From Planctomycetota bacterium (GTDB taxonomy: Bacteria; Planctomycetota; UBA8742; UBA2392): a stretch of DNA of 64,000 nucleotides. Below are positions 43,399 to 52,906 of this stretch, one piece after another. The notes under the pieces are model-generated. The model was not told the DNA's origin. It did not search any database and was given only the letters and a program-made list of their open reading frames with translations. Made by a program: the position numbers and the translations under genes. Each line of letters opens with the position of its first letter. Position 1 is the stretch's first letter. The stretch is taken from assembly GCA_020638635.1 (NCBI GenBank), contig JACKIE010000011.1, forward strand, positions 1-64,000, read 5' to 3'.

Positions 43399-46397
43399 CA
43401 GCGACTCCTCCCCGCTCCGGCCACGGCTTCAACCTTTTCTCTGACCTTGCGCGCCAGTCGCTCGGCCGGGAGCTTTCCTAGTGCGGCAACCTGCTGCTTT
43501 GCCGCCCGGGTATCGCCGTTTGCCTCCGCGGCCTGCAGCAGCAGCAGCCTGGCGGCGGCGGCATCTGTGAGGCGCTGCAACAGCTCGGCCAGCTGCAATG
43601 CTTCCGTGGCGCGCGCCGCCGCCTGGCCGGTGCGGGCCTGCCGCACGTCCAGCGCGGCCATTTGAATAAGCGCGTGCAGCAGGTGCTGCTTGGCGTCTAC
43701 CTCGCGCAGCTGCGCGACGTCGCGCTCGAACTCGGATTGCGCGTCCTGCCCCGCAGCCTGGCGCGCGACATCCAGCATCACCGCGGCGCAAGGCGCTTCG
43801 CTGCCGCCGCGCAGCTTCTGGCCGATCTCAAGCAACTCCTTGGCCAGCGGCAGCGCGGCGTCGGTATTGCCGCGTTCGAGCTCAAGCAACAGCCGGTGAT
43901 CCAGCACCTGGAATTCGGAGACGCGGTCGCCGCGCGCACGTGCCAGCGACTGCGCGCGCTCGAACAGCCCGGCGGCTTCTTCCACTTTCCCCTCGTGCAG
44001 TCGCAGCATGCCGGCCGCGTGCAGCATGCCCGCGGATTCCACGCCGCTGCGGCGCGCCATGGCGTTGGCTTCGAGCAGCAGGGCCTCGGCCTGACCGAGG
44101 TCGCGCTCGAGCATGGCGAGACAGCGGGCGGCCTCGGCCATGGCGAGCGCGCGCTGCTCGGGGCCGGCGTCGCGGCTGGCGACCTCGGCACGCATCATCT
44201 GGCGCTGGGCGTCGCCCCATTCGCCCCCCTCCCAGCGCAGCCAGGCCGCCATGTGGAAGCCGAGCCGCGCGTGCTCAAGGCAGCCGAGGTCCAGCGCGTG
44301 CTCGGCCAGTTGCTGCAGCTCGTCGGCGGTTCGGCCCAGCTTCTCGGGCTTGCGGGCGCCCAGCTGTACCTCGTGCAGTTCCAGCATCAGGCGTGTGCGC
44401 TGCGGGTCATCGAGCTTTGCGGCGAAAGCCATGCCGCGGCGCGCGAAGCCGTCGGCCTCGCTGCCCGCGTACAGGCGCAGGCAACGGCGACCGGCAGTCA
44501 CGCAGCTTTCGGCGGCCAGCTTGAACTCGCCGGCCTGCGAGGCGTGGTGGGCGACGTCGGCGGCGATGCGGCCGTCCGGGTCTTCGCGCGCCGCCAGCAG
44601 TTGCGCGACTTTCAGGTGCATCAGGCGTCTACGCGGGCCGGACAACTCGTCGTAGATGGCGCGGCGTGTGATCTCGTGAGGGAATGAGAACGCGCCCAGC
44701 GGCGTGCGCGCGTCGGGTGCGCTCTGCATCAGGGCGTAGCGCTCGAGGATCTCCAGCGCTTCCACCAGTTGCTCCGGGGATTGGTTCGCCAGCTCCGCCA
44801 GCAGATCTACGGGCGCGAAACACCCCACCACGGCTCCCCAGCGCAGTATCTCGAGCGCGCCGTCCGGCAGGGTTTCGGTGCGTTCGCGGATCGCGCCCGT
44901 GATTGACGCCGGCAGCGAATCGCGCCCTTGTGCGCCACGTGCGAGTTCGAGGGCAAACAGTGGGTTGCCTCCGCTGTCGCGGAAGATCGCGTCCGCGTCG
45001 GCATCAGGGGCGACGCTGCGGATCAGCTTGCCCGCATCGGCCTGGTGCAGGGGCGCAAGCTCGCGCTCGTGCAGCAGGCCGTCGCGGTTGAACTGGCGCA
45101 CCAACCGCAAGGCAGCATCGTTGTCCGGCAACTCGCCGGCGCGGCCCGCCAGCAGCAGCAGCAGCGGGCGGTGTTTGTTCGTGCGCACGGCGTAGTGCAG
45201 CAGCTCGATGCTGGCGGCGTCGAGCCATTGCACGTCATCCAGCATCAACACCACGGGCGGCGCGGAATGCGCCCGTGCGGCGATCAACTCGCTGATTGCG
45301 CCGAACAGCTGCTCCCGGCTGCCGCCTTGTCGTGCGGCCGCGCCCAGCAGCGGGGCCAACTCTCCCGCCAGCTCGGCGCCGATGGCATGTTTCGAGATGC
45401 GGCCGAGCGCGTCGATCCACGGTCCATAGGGTCGATCCTGCTCGATCTCGAACGAGCGCCCGGCCAGCACCGTGGCGCCGGCCCGCGCAAGCTGCTGAGC
45501 AAGCTCATCCATCAGCCGGGACTTGCCGATTCCAGGCGGCCCTGACAGCAGTAGGCCATGGGCGCGGCGCTTCTCGCGTGCGGATTCGGCCAGTGCGGCG
45601 ATTTCACCGAGTTCCGTGTCGCGCCCGACCAGGGGGGCGCGGATGGCGGTCGCCGTTTCGGCGCGCCGGGCGGGTTCCGCGGCGGGTGTCCTGGGCTGAA
45701 CCTGTGTGGCCTGCAGCAACTCGGGTCCCGGTTGCTCGCCCAACTCCGCCAGAAGGCGCCTGGCGGCCTCCAGCTGATTCTGCGCCTCGCGGTGACGGCC
45801 GGCAGCAACCAGCAGCCGCACCAATTGCGCCTGCACAGGTTGGCTGAACGGATCGACGTGCGCCAGCCGGCGCGCCAAGGGCAGGGCGCTATCCGGGTCG
45901 GGCTTTCGGCGCACGCCCTCGGCCAGCAGGCGGGCGTGGGCGCGGCGCGCGGTTTCGCGCTGGCCCGCGACCCAGCCGTGGAAATCCGTGAACTCGGTGA
46001 GTTCCAATCCTTCCAGGAACTCGCCACGCACCTGGGCGAGCAATCGCTCTAGCTCGTCGTCACTGAGCTTGCCCGGCTCAGCCGCGCACAGGAGGTGCAA
46101 GTCTACAAGCGCGCCTTGCGCCTCGAATACCACCTCTTCGCGGGTAGCCTTGAGGCGCTCAATGTCGTCGTTCACCAGCGGGCGCAGCTTGGAGAGGCAC
46201 CAGCGCAGCGCGCCGCGCGGGTCGTCGGCCACGTCCCACAGCAGGTCGCAGAGGCGGTCGCGCCGCTGCGGCTTGGCCGTGACCGCCAGGTAGGCCAGCA
46301 GCGCGCGGGTTTTCTTTGACTGCGGCAGCTCCACAGCCTCGCCGTCGCGCAGCACGCGCACCTCACCCAGCAACCCGATTTCCAGACCGGCGTCCAT
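43398..46397 (-). CDS. Large SARP/BTAD transcriptional regulator with AAA ATPase
   Basis: 999 residues. N-terminal OmpR-like winged helix (GEVRVLRDGEAVELPQSKKT... about 8-90), BTAD domain (about 100-230), STAND/AAA ATPase with Walker A SGPPGIGKSR near residue 285 and Walker B VLMLDDVQWLD about 385, then a long TPR-like helical region. It resembles the N-terminal domains of the adjacent upstream protein (shared WDVADDPRGALRWCLSKLRP), so the two arose by duplication. Such regulators usually activate neighbouring clusters in response to a ligand or NTP state. Overlaps the DUF4242 gene start. Confidence 0.88.
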   Translation of the reverse strand: MDAGLEIGLLGEVRVLRDGEAVELPQSKKTRALLAYLAVTAKPQRRDRLCDLLWDVADDPRGALRWCLSKLRPLVNDDIERLKATREEVVFEAQGALVDLHLLCAAEPGKLSDDELERLLAQVRGEFLEGLELTEFTDFHGWVAGQRETARRAHARLLAEGVRRKPDPDSALPLARRLAHVDPFSQPVQAQLVRLLVAAGRHREAQNQLEAARRLLAELGEQPGPELLQATQVQPRTPAAEPARRAETATAIRAPLVGRDTELGEIAALAESAREKRRAHGLLLSGPPGIGKSRLMDELAQQLARAGATVLAGRSFEIEQDRPYGPWIDALGRISKHAIGAELAGELAPLLGAAARQGGSREQLFGAISELIAARAHSAPPVVLMLDDVQWLDAASIELLHYAVRTNKHRPLLLLLAGRAGELPDNDAALRLVRQFNRDGLLHERELAPLHQADAGKLIRSVAPDADADAIFRDSGGNPLFALELARGAQGRDSLPASITGAIRERTETLPDGALEILRWGAVVGCFAPVDLLAELANQSPEQLVEALEILERYALMQSAPDARTPLGAFSFPHEITRRAIYDELSGPRRRLMHLKVAQLLAAREDPDGRIAADVAHHASQAGEFKLAAESCVTAGRRCLRLYAGSEADGFARRGMAFAAKLDDPQRTRLMLELHEVQLGARKPEKLGRTADELQQLAEHALDLGCLEHARLGFHMAAWLRWEGGEWGDAQRQMMRAEVASRDAGPEQRALAMAEAARCLAMLERDLGQAEALLLEANAMARRSGVESAGMLHAAGMLRLHEGKVEEAAGLFERAQSLARARGDRVSEFQVLDHRLLLELERGNTDAALPLAKELLEIGQKLRGGSEAPCAAVMLDVARQAAGQDAQSEFERDVAQLREVDAKQHLLHALIQMAALDVRQARTGQAAARATEALQLAELLQRLTDAAAARLLLLQAAEANGDTRAAKQQVAALGKLPAERLARKVREKVEAVAGAGRSR

Positions 46398-46403
46398 GTG
46401 CGG

Positions 46404-48059
46404 CTAGTTTGTTAAAAGGAAGCGGCGTACTTCCAGCATGAATTTCGACCATGCCGGCTCGTCCTCAAGCAGCAGGTGGTTGCGGCTTTCCAACGGCACG
46501 AAGCGTGCGCCGGCAATCCCGCCCGCGAGGCGGCGGCCTTCCTCGAAGGGCACGGTTTCGTCCCCCGCGGCGTGCAGCACCAGGGTGGGCGCTTGCACCC
46601 GGCCCAGCAGCTCCGTGACGTCCGTGTCGCCGCTGATGGTGCGGATTGCCACGGCGTTCTCCGGCGAGCACGACACGCGCTGCAGCTTGTTGAACCAGTC
46701 GGCTTGCTCGGGCGTCGCCCCCGGCATGAACAATGAGGTGAACAGCTGCCGGAAGGCCGGATTCTCCTGCCCCCAGCCGTAGCGCATCAGGTTCAGCATC
46801 GCCTCGGCGGCCTGCAGCTTCGCGGGCGTTGCGCGTTTGCGCCAGCCGCGCGCGTAGCCACCGTACAGCACGAGTTTGCTGACGCGTTCCGGGTGGCGAG
46901 CCGCGTAGGCCACCGCTACGGCGCAGCCCTGGGAGATGCCCAGGATCGGCACGCGTTCAGCGCCGACAGCGTCCATCACGGTCGCAAAGTCCTCAACGAA
47001 ACGATCGAACGCAAACGTGGGTACATTCCAGTCGCTGAGCCCGTTGCCGCGCTGGTCATGGCGCAGCAGCGTGAAGTCTTTCGAGAGGTCGCGCGCCAGG
47101 TGACGCCAAAGGGGGCTGTACCAGTCGTACTCAAGATGCGTCAGCCAATTGCTGGTCTTTACCAGCAGGGGTCCCCGGCCGATGGTGGCGTAAGCGAGTT
47201 GAACGCCGTCGGAGGCGCGACAAAAACCGATGCGCTGCGCCGGCGGCGCGTCGTGCGGCCCCCCGGACTGCGCTTCGCGAATCGCGGTGGTGAGCAGGCC
47301 CACCGGCTCAACCTGGAGCCGTTTCAGGGTGTGCTGCGCCGCGGCGTAGTGTTCCTCGGCGTCGCGCGCGCGGCCGAGGCGCACCAACAGCCGCACGACG
47401 CGAGCCTGGCTGTCCTCGACCTGCGGCTCCAGGCGCGCCAGAATGCGGGCATGCTGCAGCGCGCGCTCGGGGTCGTGCTCCAGTTTGTCCAGCAGGGCTC
47501 GCAGTGTCCCTGCGCGCATGCGGCGAGCGCGCTGCCGCTGGGCCAGGCACCAGGCGTGGAACTCATGGTGGTCCGGCAACTCGACGCCCTCCAGGAACTC
47601 GCCCTGGGTCTGCTCGAGCACGGCTTCTAGCTGAAGCGGGTCCATGGCCGTGGCGTTTTTCCAGGCGTGCTCCAGGTCGGACAAGTCGAGGTCAAGCTCG
47701 GTGGTTTCCAGCCGCACGCTGGTGCGGTCGGCGACCACGCGGGCGTGTCCGTCGCCGTCCAGCGCGGGGCGCAGCTTCGACAGGCACCAGCGCAGCGCGC
47801 CGCGCGGGTCGTCGGCGACGTCCCACAGCAGGTTGCACAATTGCTCGCGAGTGTGGGGCTTGCCGCTCACGGCCAGCCAGGCCAGCAGCGCGCGCGCCTT
47901 GCGCGACTGCGGCAGATCGACAGGAACGCCGTCGTGCAACACGCGAAGCTCACCGAGCAGCTTGATTCTCAGATGGTTTGCGCCCATCGGGACCAGTTTT
48001 GCCGTTTTCACACGGTTCCGGGCTGAAAAACTTTCGTTTTCCTGCGTTACCACGGTCAC
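46404..48059 (-). CDS. SARP/BTAD regulator fused to an alpha/beta hydrolase
   Basis: 551 residues. Winged helix and BTAD domains at the N-terminus (about 28-255; LLGELRVLHDGVPVDLPQSRKARALLAWL), then an alpha/beta-hydrolase (about 275-548) with nucleophile Ser in GISQGCAVAV, oxyanion region HDQRGNGLSD and acid/His in AGDETVPF...ESRNHLLLEDEP. The triad looks intact. The GTG start at 48059 has GAGGA upstream; an ATG at 47987 is an alternative. Only 6 bp separate it from the downstream SARP-ATPase. Hydrolase may sense or turn over the effector (inference). Confidence 0.85.
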   Translation of the reverse strand: MTVVTQENESFSARNRVKTAKLVPMGANHLRIKLLGELRVLHDGVPVDLPQSRKARALLAWLAVSGKPHTREQLCNLLWDVADDPRGALRWCLSKLRPALDGDGHARVVADRTSVRLETTELDLDLSDLEHAWKNATAMDPLQLEAVLEQTQGEFLEGVELPDHHEFHAWCLAQRQRARRMRAGTLRALLDKLEHDPERALQHARILARLEPQVEDSQARVVRLLVRLGRARDAEEHYAAAQHTLKRLQVEPVGLLTTAIREAQSGGPHDAPPAQRIGFCRASDGVQLAYATIGRGPLLVKTSNWLTHLEYDWYSPLWRHLARDLSKDFTLLRHDQRGNGLSDWNVPTFAFDRFVEDFATVMDAVGAERVPILGISQGCAVAVAYAARHPERVSKLVLYGGYARGWRKRATPAKLQAAEAMLNLMRYGWGQENPAFRQLFTSLFMPGATPEQADWFNKLQRVSCSPENAVAIRTISGDTDVTELLGRVQAPTLVLHAAGDETVPFEEGRRLAGGIAGARFVPLESRNHLLLEDEPAWSKFMLEVRRFLLTN

Positions 48060-48142
48060 TCAAACGCTTCCTCACACGGTCGCACCCTACCTTTCTCCCG
48101 TGGGCGGATGGGCCGCCCGAACAAACAGACGGGAGCAACACA

Positions 48143-49060
48143 ATGACCACCGCTATCAAGTACAGCTTCGAAGACGTCCTGGCCGCTTCACAGAAAATCA
48201 ACTGGAAGTTCGAGGACATCATCGGGGGCAACAAGCGCCTCGACTTCAGCCGGCCCTTCCTGCCCGAGGGCCTGGCGCGAACCGAGGAGCTGGCTTTCCT
48301 GAACGCCGACGAGCGCCGGGCGCTCAGCCAGATTCGCGGCAACGCCTACCTGAACATTTTCGGGCTGGTCGAGGAATTCATCCTGCCCTTCGTGCTCGAC
48401 CACGCCCGCCCCAGCCTGGCCGGCGACGACCATCGCACCAGGGCGCTGCTGCAGTTCGCCGGCGAAGAGGCCAAGCACATCCACCTGTTCAAGACCTTCG
48501 CCGAGGAGTTCCGCAAGGGCTTCGGCCACGAGTGCCAGATGATCGGCCCGCCCCAGGCCATCGCCCGCGAGGTACTGAGCCACCACCCGCTAGGCGTGGC
48601 GCTGGTGATCCTGCACATCGAGTGGATGACCCAAAGGCACTTCATCGAGGCCATCACCGGCGACCTCGAGATCGACCCGCAGTTCAAGAGCCTGCTGCGC
48701 CATCACTGGATGGAAGAGGCCCAGCACGCGAAGCTCGACACACTCATGGTCGAGGCCATCGCCGACAACTGCACCCCCGGCGAGATCGAGCACGGCGTGG
48801 ACGAGTACCTGGCGATCGGCGGCTTCATCGACGAAGGTCTCAAGGCCCAGACCCAGTTCGACCTCGACGCCTTTGAACGCGCCACCAGCTGCGTACTCAA
48901 CGTGGAGGAGCGCGAAGAGTTCCTGCGCGTGCAGCACCAGGCCAATCGCTGGACCTACCTCGGGACCGGCATGTCGCACCCCGAGTTCCTGAAAACCGTG
49001 GGCATGCTGAGCGAGACCCAGCGCGCCCGCCTTGAACAAGTCGCGCCGGCGTTCTGCTAG
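48143..49060 (+). CDS. Ferritin-like diiron protein (AurF-like oxygenase)
   Basis: 305 residues, helical. Two E-x-x-H-type half sites: FAGEEAKHIHLFK (about residue 110) and HHWMEEAQHAKLD (about 195), plus upstream Glu (GLVEEF, HIEWMTQRHF) consistent with a carboxylate-bridged diiron centre. It resembles AurF-type N-oxygenases/ribonucleotide-reductase-like diiron proteins. Divergent from the SARP-hydrolase gene, so 48060-48142 is a likely regulated promoter region. Followed by a hairpin and the UGA-containing methyltransferase. Confidence 0.85.
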   Translation: MTTAIKYSFEDVLAASQKINWKFEDIIGGNKRLDFSRPFLPEGLARTEELAFLNADERRALSQIRGNAYLNIFGLVEEFILPFVLDHARPSLAGDDHRTRALLQFAGEEAKHIHLFKTFAEEFRKGFGHECQMIGPPQAIAREVLSHHPLGVALVILHIEWMTQRHFIEAITGDLEIDPQFKSLLRHHWMEEAQHAKLDTLMVEAIADNCTPGEIEHGVDEYLAIGGFIDEGLKAQTQFDLDAFERATSCVLNVEEREEFLRVQHQANRWTYLGTGMSHPEFLKTVGMLSETQRARLEQVAPAFC

Positions 49061-49067
49061 CGCCCGA

Positions 49068-49093
49068 GGGGCCCCGTCGTGGGGCGGGGCCCC
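49068..49093 (+). terminator. GC-rich hairpin after the diiron gene
   Basis: 9-bp stem ggggccccg / cggggcccc with 8-nt loop, followed by gcctttcc, a weak pyrimidine tail. It may terminate or attenuate transcription into the methyltransferase gene. Confidence 0.5.
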
Positions 49094-49125
49094 GCCTTTC
49101 CAACCTTCAACACATGGAAAAAGCC

Positions 49126-49911
49126 ATGAACAACGTATGCACTCTGACCCCGGATCGCGACTACCTGAAGAACATCGTGCGCGAGACATACACGGCCGTC
49201 GCGGACGACCCGGCCACGCGGTTCCACTTCCATGTCGGCCTGGAGTACGCGGTGCGGTTGCTGGGCTATGACCGCGCGGAACTGGAGTCGCTGCCGCAGA
49301 TCGCCACCTCGCGTTTCGCCGGGCTTGGCAACCCGCTGGCGATCGGTCCTCTCCACCCGGGTGAAACCGTGGTGGACCTGGGCAGTGGCGCGGGCATGGA
49401 CCTGCTTCTGGCCGCGCGGCGCGTCGGCCGGCTCGGACGTGTCATCGGTGTAGACCCGACGCCCGCCATGCGGAGCACCGCCTGGCAGGCCGCGTGCGAA
49501 GCCGGTCTGGCGGAGCAGGTCTGGATGCTGGAGGGCGAGGTGGAGTCGATTCCGCTGACGGACGGTGTGGCCGACGTGGTAGTCAGCAACGGCGTGCTGA
49601 ACCTGGGCGTGGATAAAGCCCGCGTCTTCCGCGAGATCGCCCGCGTGCTGAAACCGGGCGGGCGAGCCTACCTGGCCGACGCCATCATCGACCGCCCCTT
49701 CGGCCCCGCCACGCTGAGCGACCCAGCCCTGTGGGCTTCCTGAGTGGCGGGCGCTCTGCCGGTGGCAGAGCTGCACAGCCTGATGGAACAGGCCGGCCTG
49801 AAGGACGCGCGCATCACGGCCGAGTTCAAGAGCTTCCAGGGTACCACGTCCGAACTGCAGGTGGCCCCGTCCATGAAGCTGCGAGCGGCCAACTTCACCG
49901 GACGAAAGTAG
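49126..49911 (+). CDS. SAM-dependent methyltransferase (ArsM-like), candidate selenoprotein (UGA at 49741-49743 read as Sec)
   Basis: The frame runs from ATG 49126 (GGAAAAAG upstream; another in-frame ATG at 49114) through UGA at codon 206 and on for 55 codons to TAG at 49909. Motif I is VDLGSGAGMDLLLAA; motif II region VIGVDPTPAM; post-I ...LEGEVESIPLTDGVADVVVSNGVLNL is ArsM-like. The segment across the UGA is DPALWAS-U-VAGALPVAELHSLMEQAGL. In ArsM-type enzymes the position before (I/V)xGAL is a conserved, arsenic-binding Cys. The usual GCGNP Cys is replaced (GLGNP), so arsenite may not be the substrate. A near-perfect SECIS-like hairpin follows the UGA. The downstream 55 codons are family-like, arguing against a simple nonsense mutation. 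Confidence 0.82.
49753..49771 (+). promoter_or_regulatory. SECIS-like hairpin after the in-frame UGA
   Basis: 8-bp perfect stem GCTCTGCC (49753-49760) / GGCAGAGC (49764-49771) with loop GGT. The loop starts 17 nt after the UGA and begins with GG. Its core (CTCTGCC-G..-GGCAG) is shared with the hairpin after the UGA at 29136. Confidence 0.7.
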
Positions 49912-49975
49912 ACGCGAGGTTTGACCCGTTTCATCAGTCCGCCTTTCCAGCCTATTTGGCAGGCGGGGATTTCGA

Positions 49976-50024
49976 CCCAAGGTGGCCCTGCCGTTCCTGC
50001 AGGAATGGCAGGCGGCACCTTGGG
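49976..50024. repeat. Extended inverted repeat between methyltransferase and dnaK
   Basis: Arms cccaaggtg..cctgccgttcctg and caggaatggcagg..caccttggg pair almost throughout, giving a hairpin of about 20 bp. May terminate the methyltransferase transcript; a short stretch tttatctaaa follows at 50031. Confidence 0.65.
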
Positions 50025-50079
50025 CAGTAGTTTATCTAAACTCTTTGGAATCAATAGGTTGCAGTGCCGACCCGCAGGG

Positions 50080-50097
50080 TTGGCACCGGGCTTGCAT
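50080..50097 (+). promoter_or_regulatory. Putative sigma-54 promoter for dnaK
   Basis: TTGGCACCGGGCTTGCAT matches the sigma-54 consensus TGGCAC-N5-TTGC(A/T). The GG at 50082-50083 and GC at 50094-50095 are exactly 12 bp apart. Start site would be near 50107, 40 bp before the dnaK ATG. Not experimentally known; dnaK usually uses sigma-32 or HrcA/CIRCE control, and no CIRCE is seen. Confidence 0.6.
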
Positions 50098-50146
50098 ACA
50101 GTACCACAACTATTGAGCGGGCGCCTAAGCCCGGCAGGAGAACATC

Positions 50147-52090
<1,944 letters not shown>

Positions 52091-52108
52091 AATACGACAT
52101 GCATCTGC

Positions 52109-52139
52109 AATGGCGCCGGAACATCCCGGCGCCATTTGC
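52109..52139 (+). terminator. Intrinsic terminator of dnaK
   Basis: 11-bp stem aatggcgccgg / ccggcgccatt with 6-nt loop, then ttgcattt. Different from the hairpin after the truncated dnaK copy (57705), so the two dnaK ends have different downstream DNA. Confidence 0.8.
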
Positions 52140-52186
52140 ATTTGCAGGCTCTTCCCGGACGTGTCAGGTGCAACCACGCCGATAGT

Positions 52187-52873
52187 TTAATCCATAAAAC
52201 CAATGACGCGGGCCTTCGCTTCGGATTCGACGTCGGTGACCGCAATCAGAGTGTGTTCGTAGGTGTGTGCGTCGCCCTTCGTTCGCGCAAGCAACACCAG
52301 CACAAGCCAGGCTTTATGAGCCTCAGCGTGGTCGAACAATGCTCTGGCCCGATCGCCTGTCATCGTCGGTGCCAGCCACCGCTGCGCTTCCTCCCATGTG
52401 TTGCCGGCAGGAAGGAAGGTCATCTGCATCACGGTATTCGTTCGCCCCTCTCGCAATGACCCATCACGCGCCTTGTCAATAAACGCCTGAACTTCCGTGT
52501 CATCGCTCAACACCTTGCGACCGTCGAGTTGGAAGGGAGTTGCCGTCACGTCCACTGCCTTCAAGTCTTTGTCCTGCAGGAGCCGGTAGAATCGGCTCAC
52601 AGCCAGGCATGCGCCGGGATTGCTCATCACGGCACCCTGTGTCGCTCCGGGAAGTACTTTCGGCAGTTCAATCTTTGGTGAGCCGTCACCAACTGTGTGG
52701 CCGGACGCCGGAGAGCCCTTGCGCTTCTCGCCATCACCACCCGGAGTGTGAGCAGTGGGCTCCCCGCCTGAATTCTGAGCGTTGAGTTCTTGTGACGACT
52801 TGACGAAAAAGGCAGTTGCAACAACGGCCAGGCTTGCAACCACAATACCAAGTATAACCACGTTCAGTTTCAC
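52187..52873 (-). CDS. Hypothetical anchored or exported protein
   Basis: 228 residues: N-terminal helix (LNVVILGIVVASLAVVATAFFV), a low-complexity Gly/Ser/Thr linker (SGGEPTAHTPGGDGEKRKGS), then a soluble domain (VSRFYRLLQDKDLKAVDVTATPF; ARALFDHAEAHKAWLVLVLL). No family recognised. AT-richer than the host average, like the genes to its right; first gene of the block between the two dnaK ends. Confidence 0.65.
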   Translation of the reverse strand: MKLNVVILGIVVASLAVVATAFFVKSSQELNAQNSGGEPTAHTPGGDGEKRKGSPASGHTVGDGSPKIELPKVLPGATQGAVMSNPGACLAVSRFYRLLQDKDLKAVDVTATPFQLDGRKVLSDDTEVQAFIDKARDGSLREGRTNTVMQMTFLPAGNTWEEAQRWLAPTMTGDRARALFDHAEAHKAWLVLVLLARTKGDAHTYEHTLIAVTDVESEAKARVIGFMD

Positions 52874-52906
52874 GGCGATTCTCCCGCAGGGGAAGCTCTT
52901 TTACGC

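Noticed and set aside
49741..49743. Ordinary stop of a short methyltransferase
   Set aside because: The following 55 codons match the family C-terminus and a hairpin is correctly placed.
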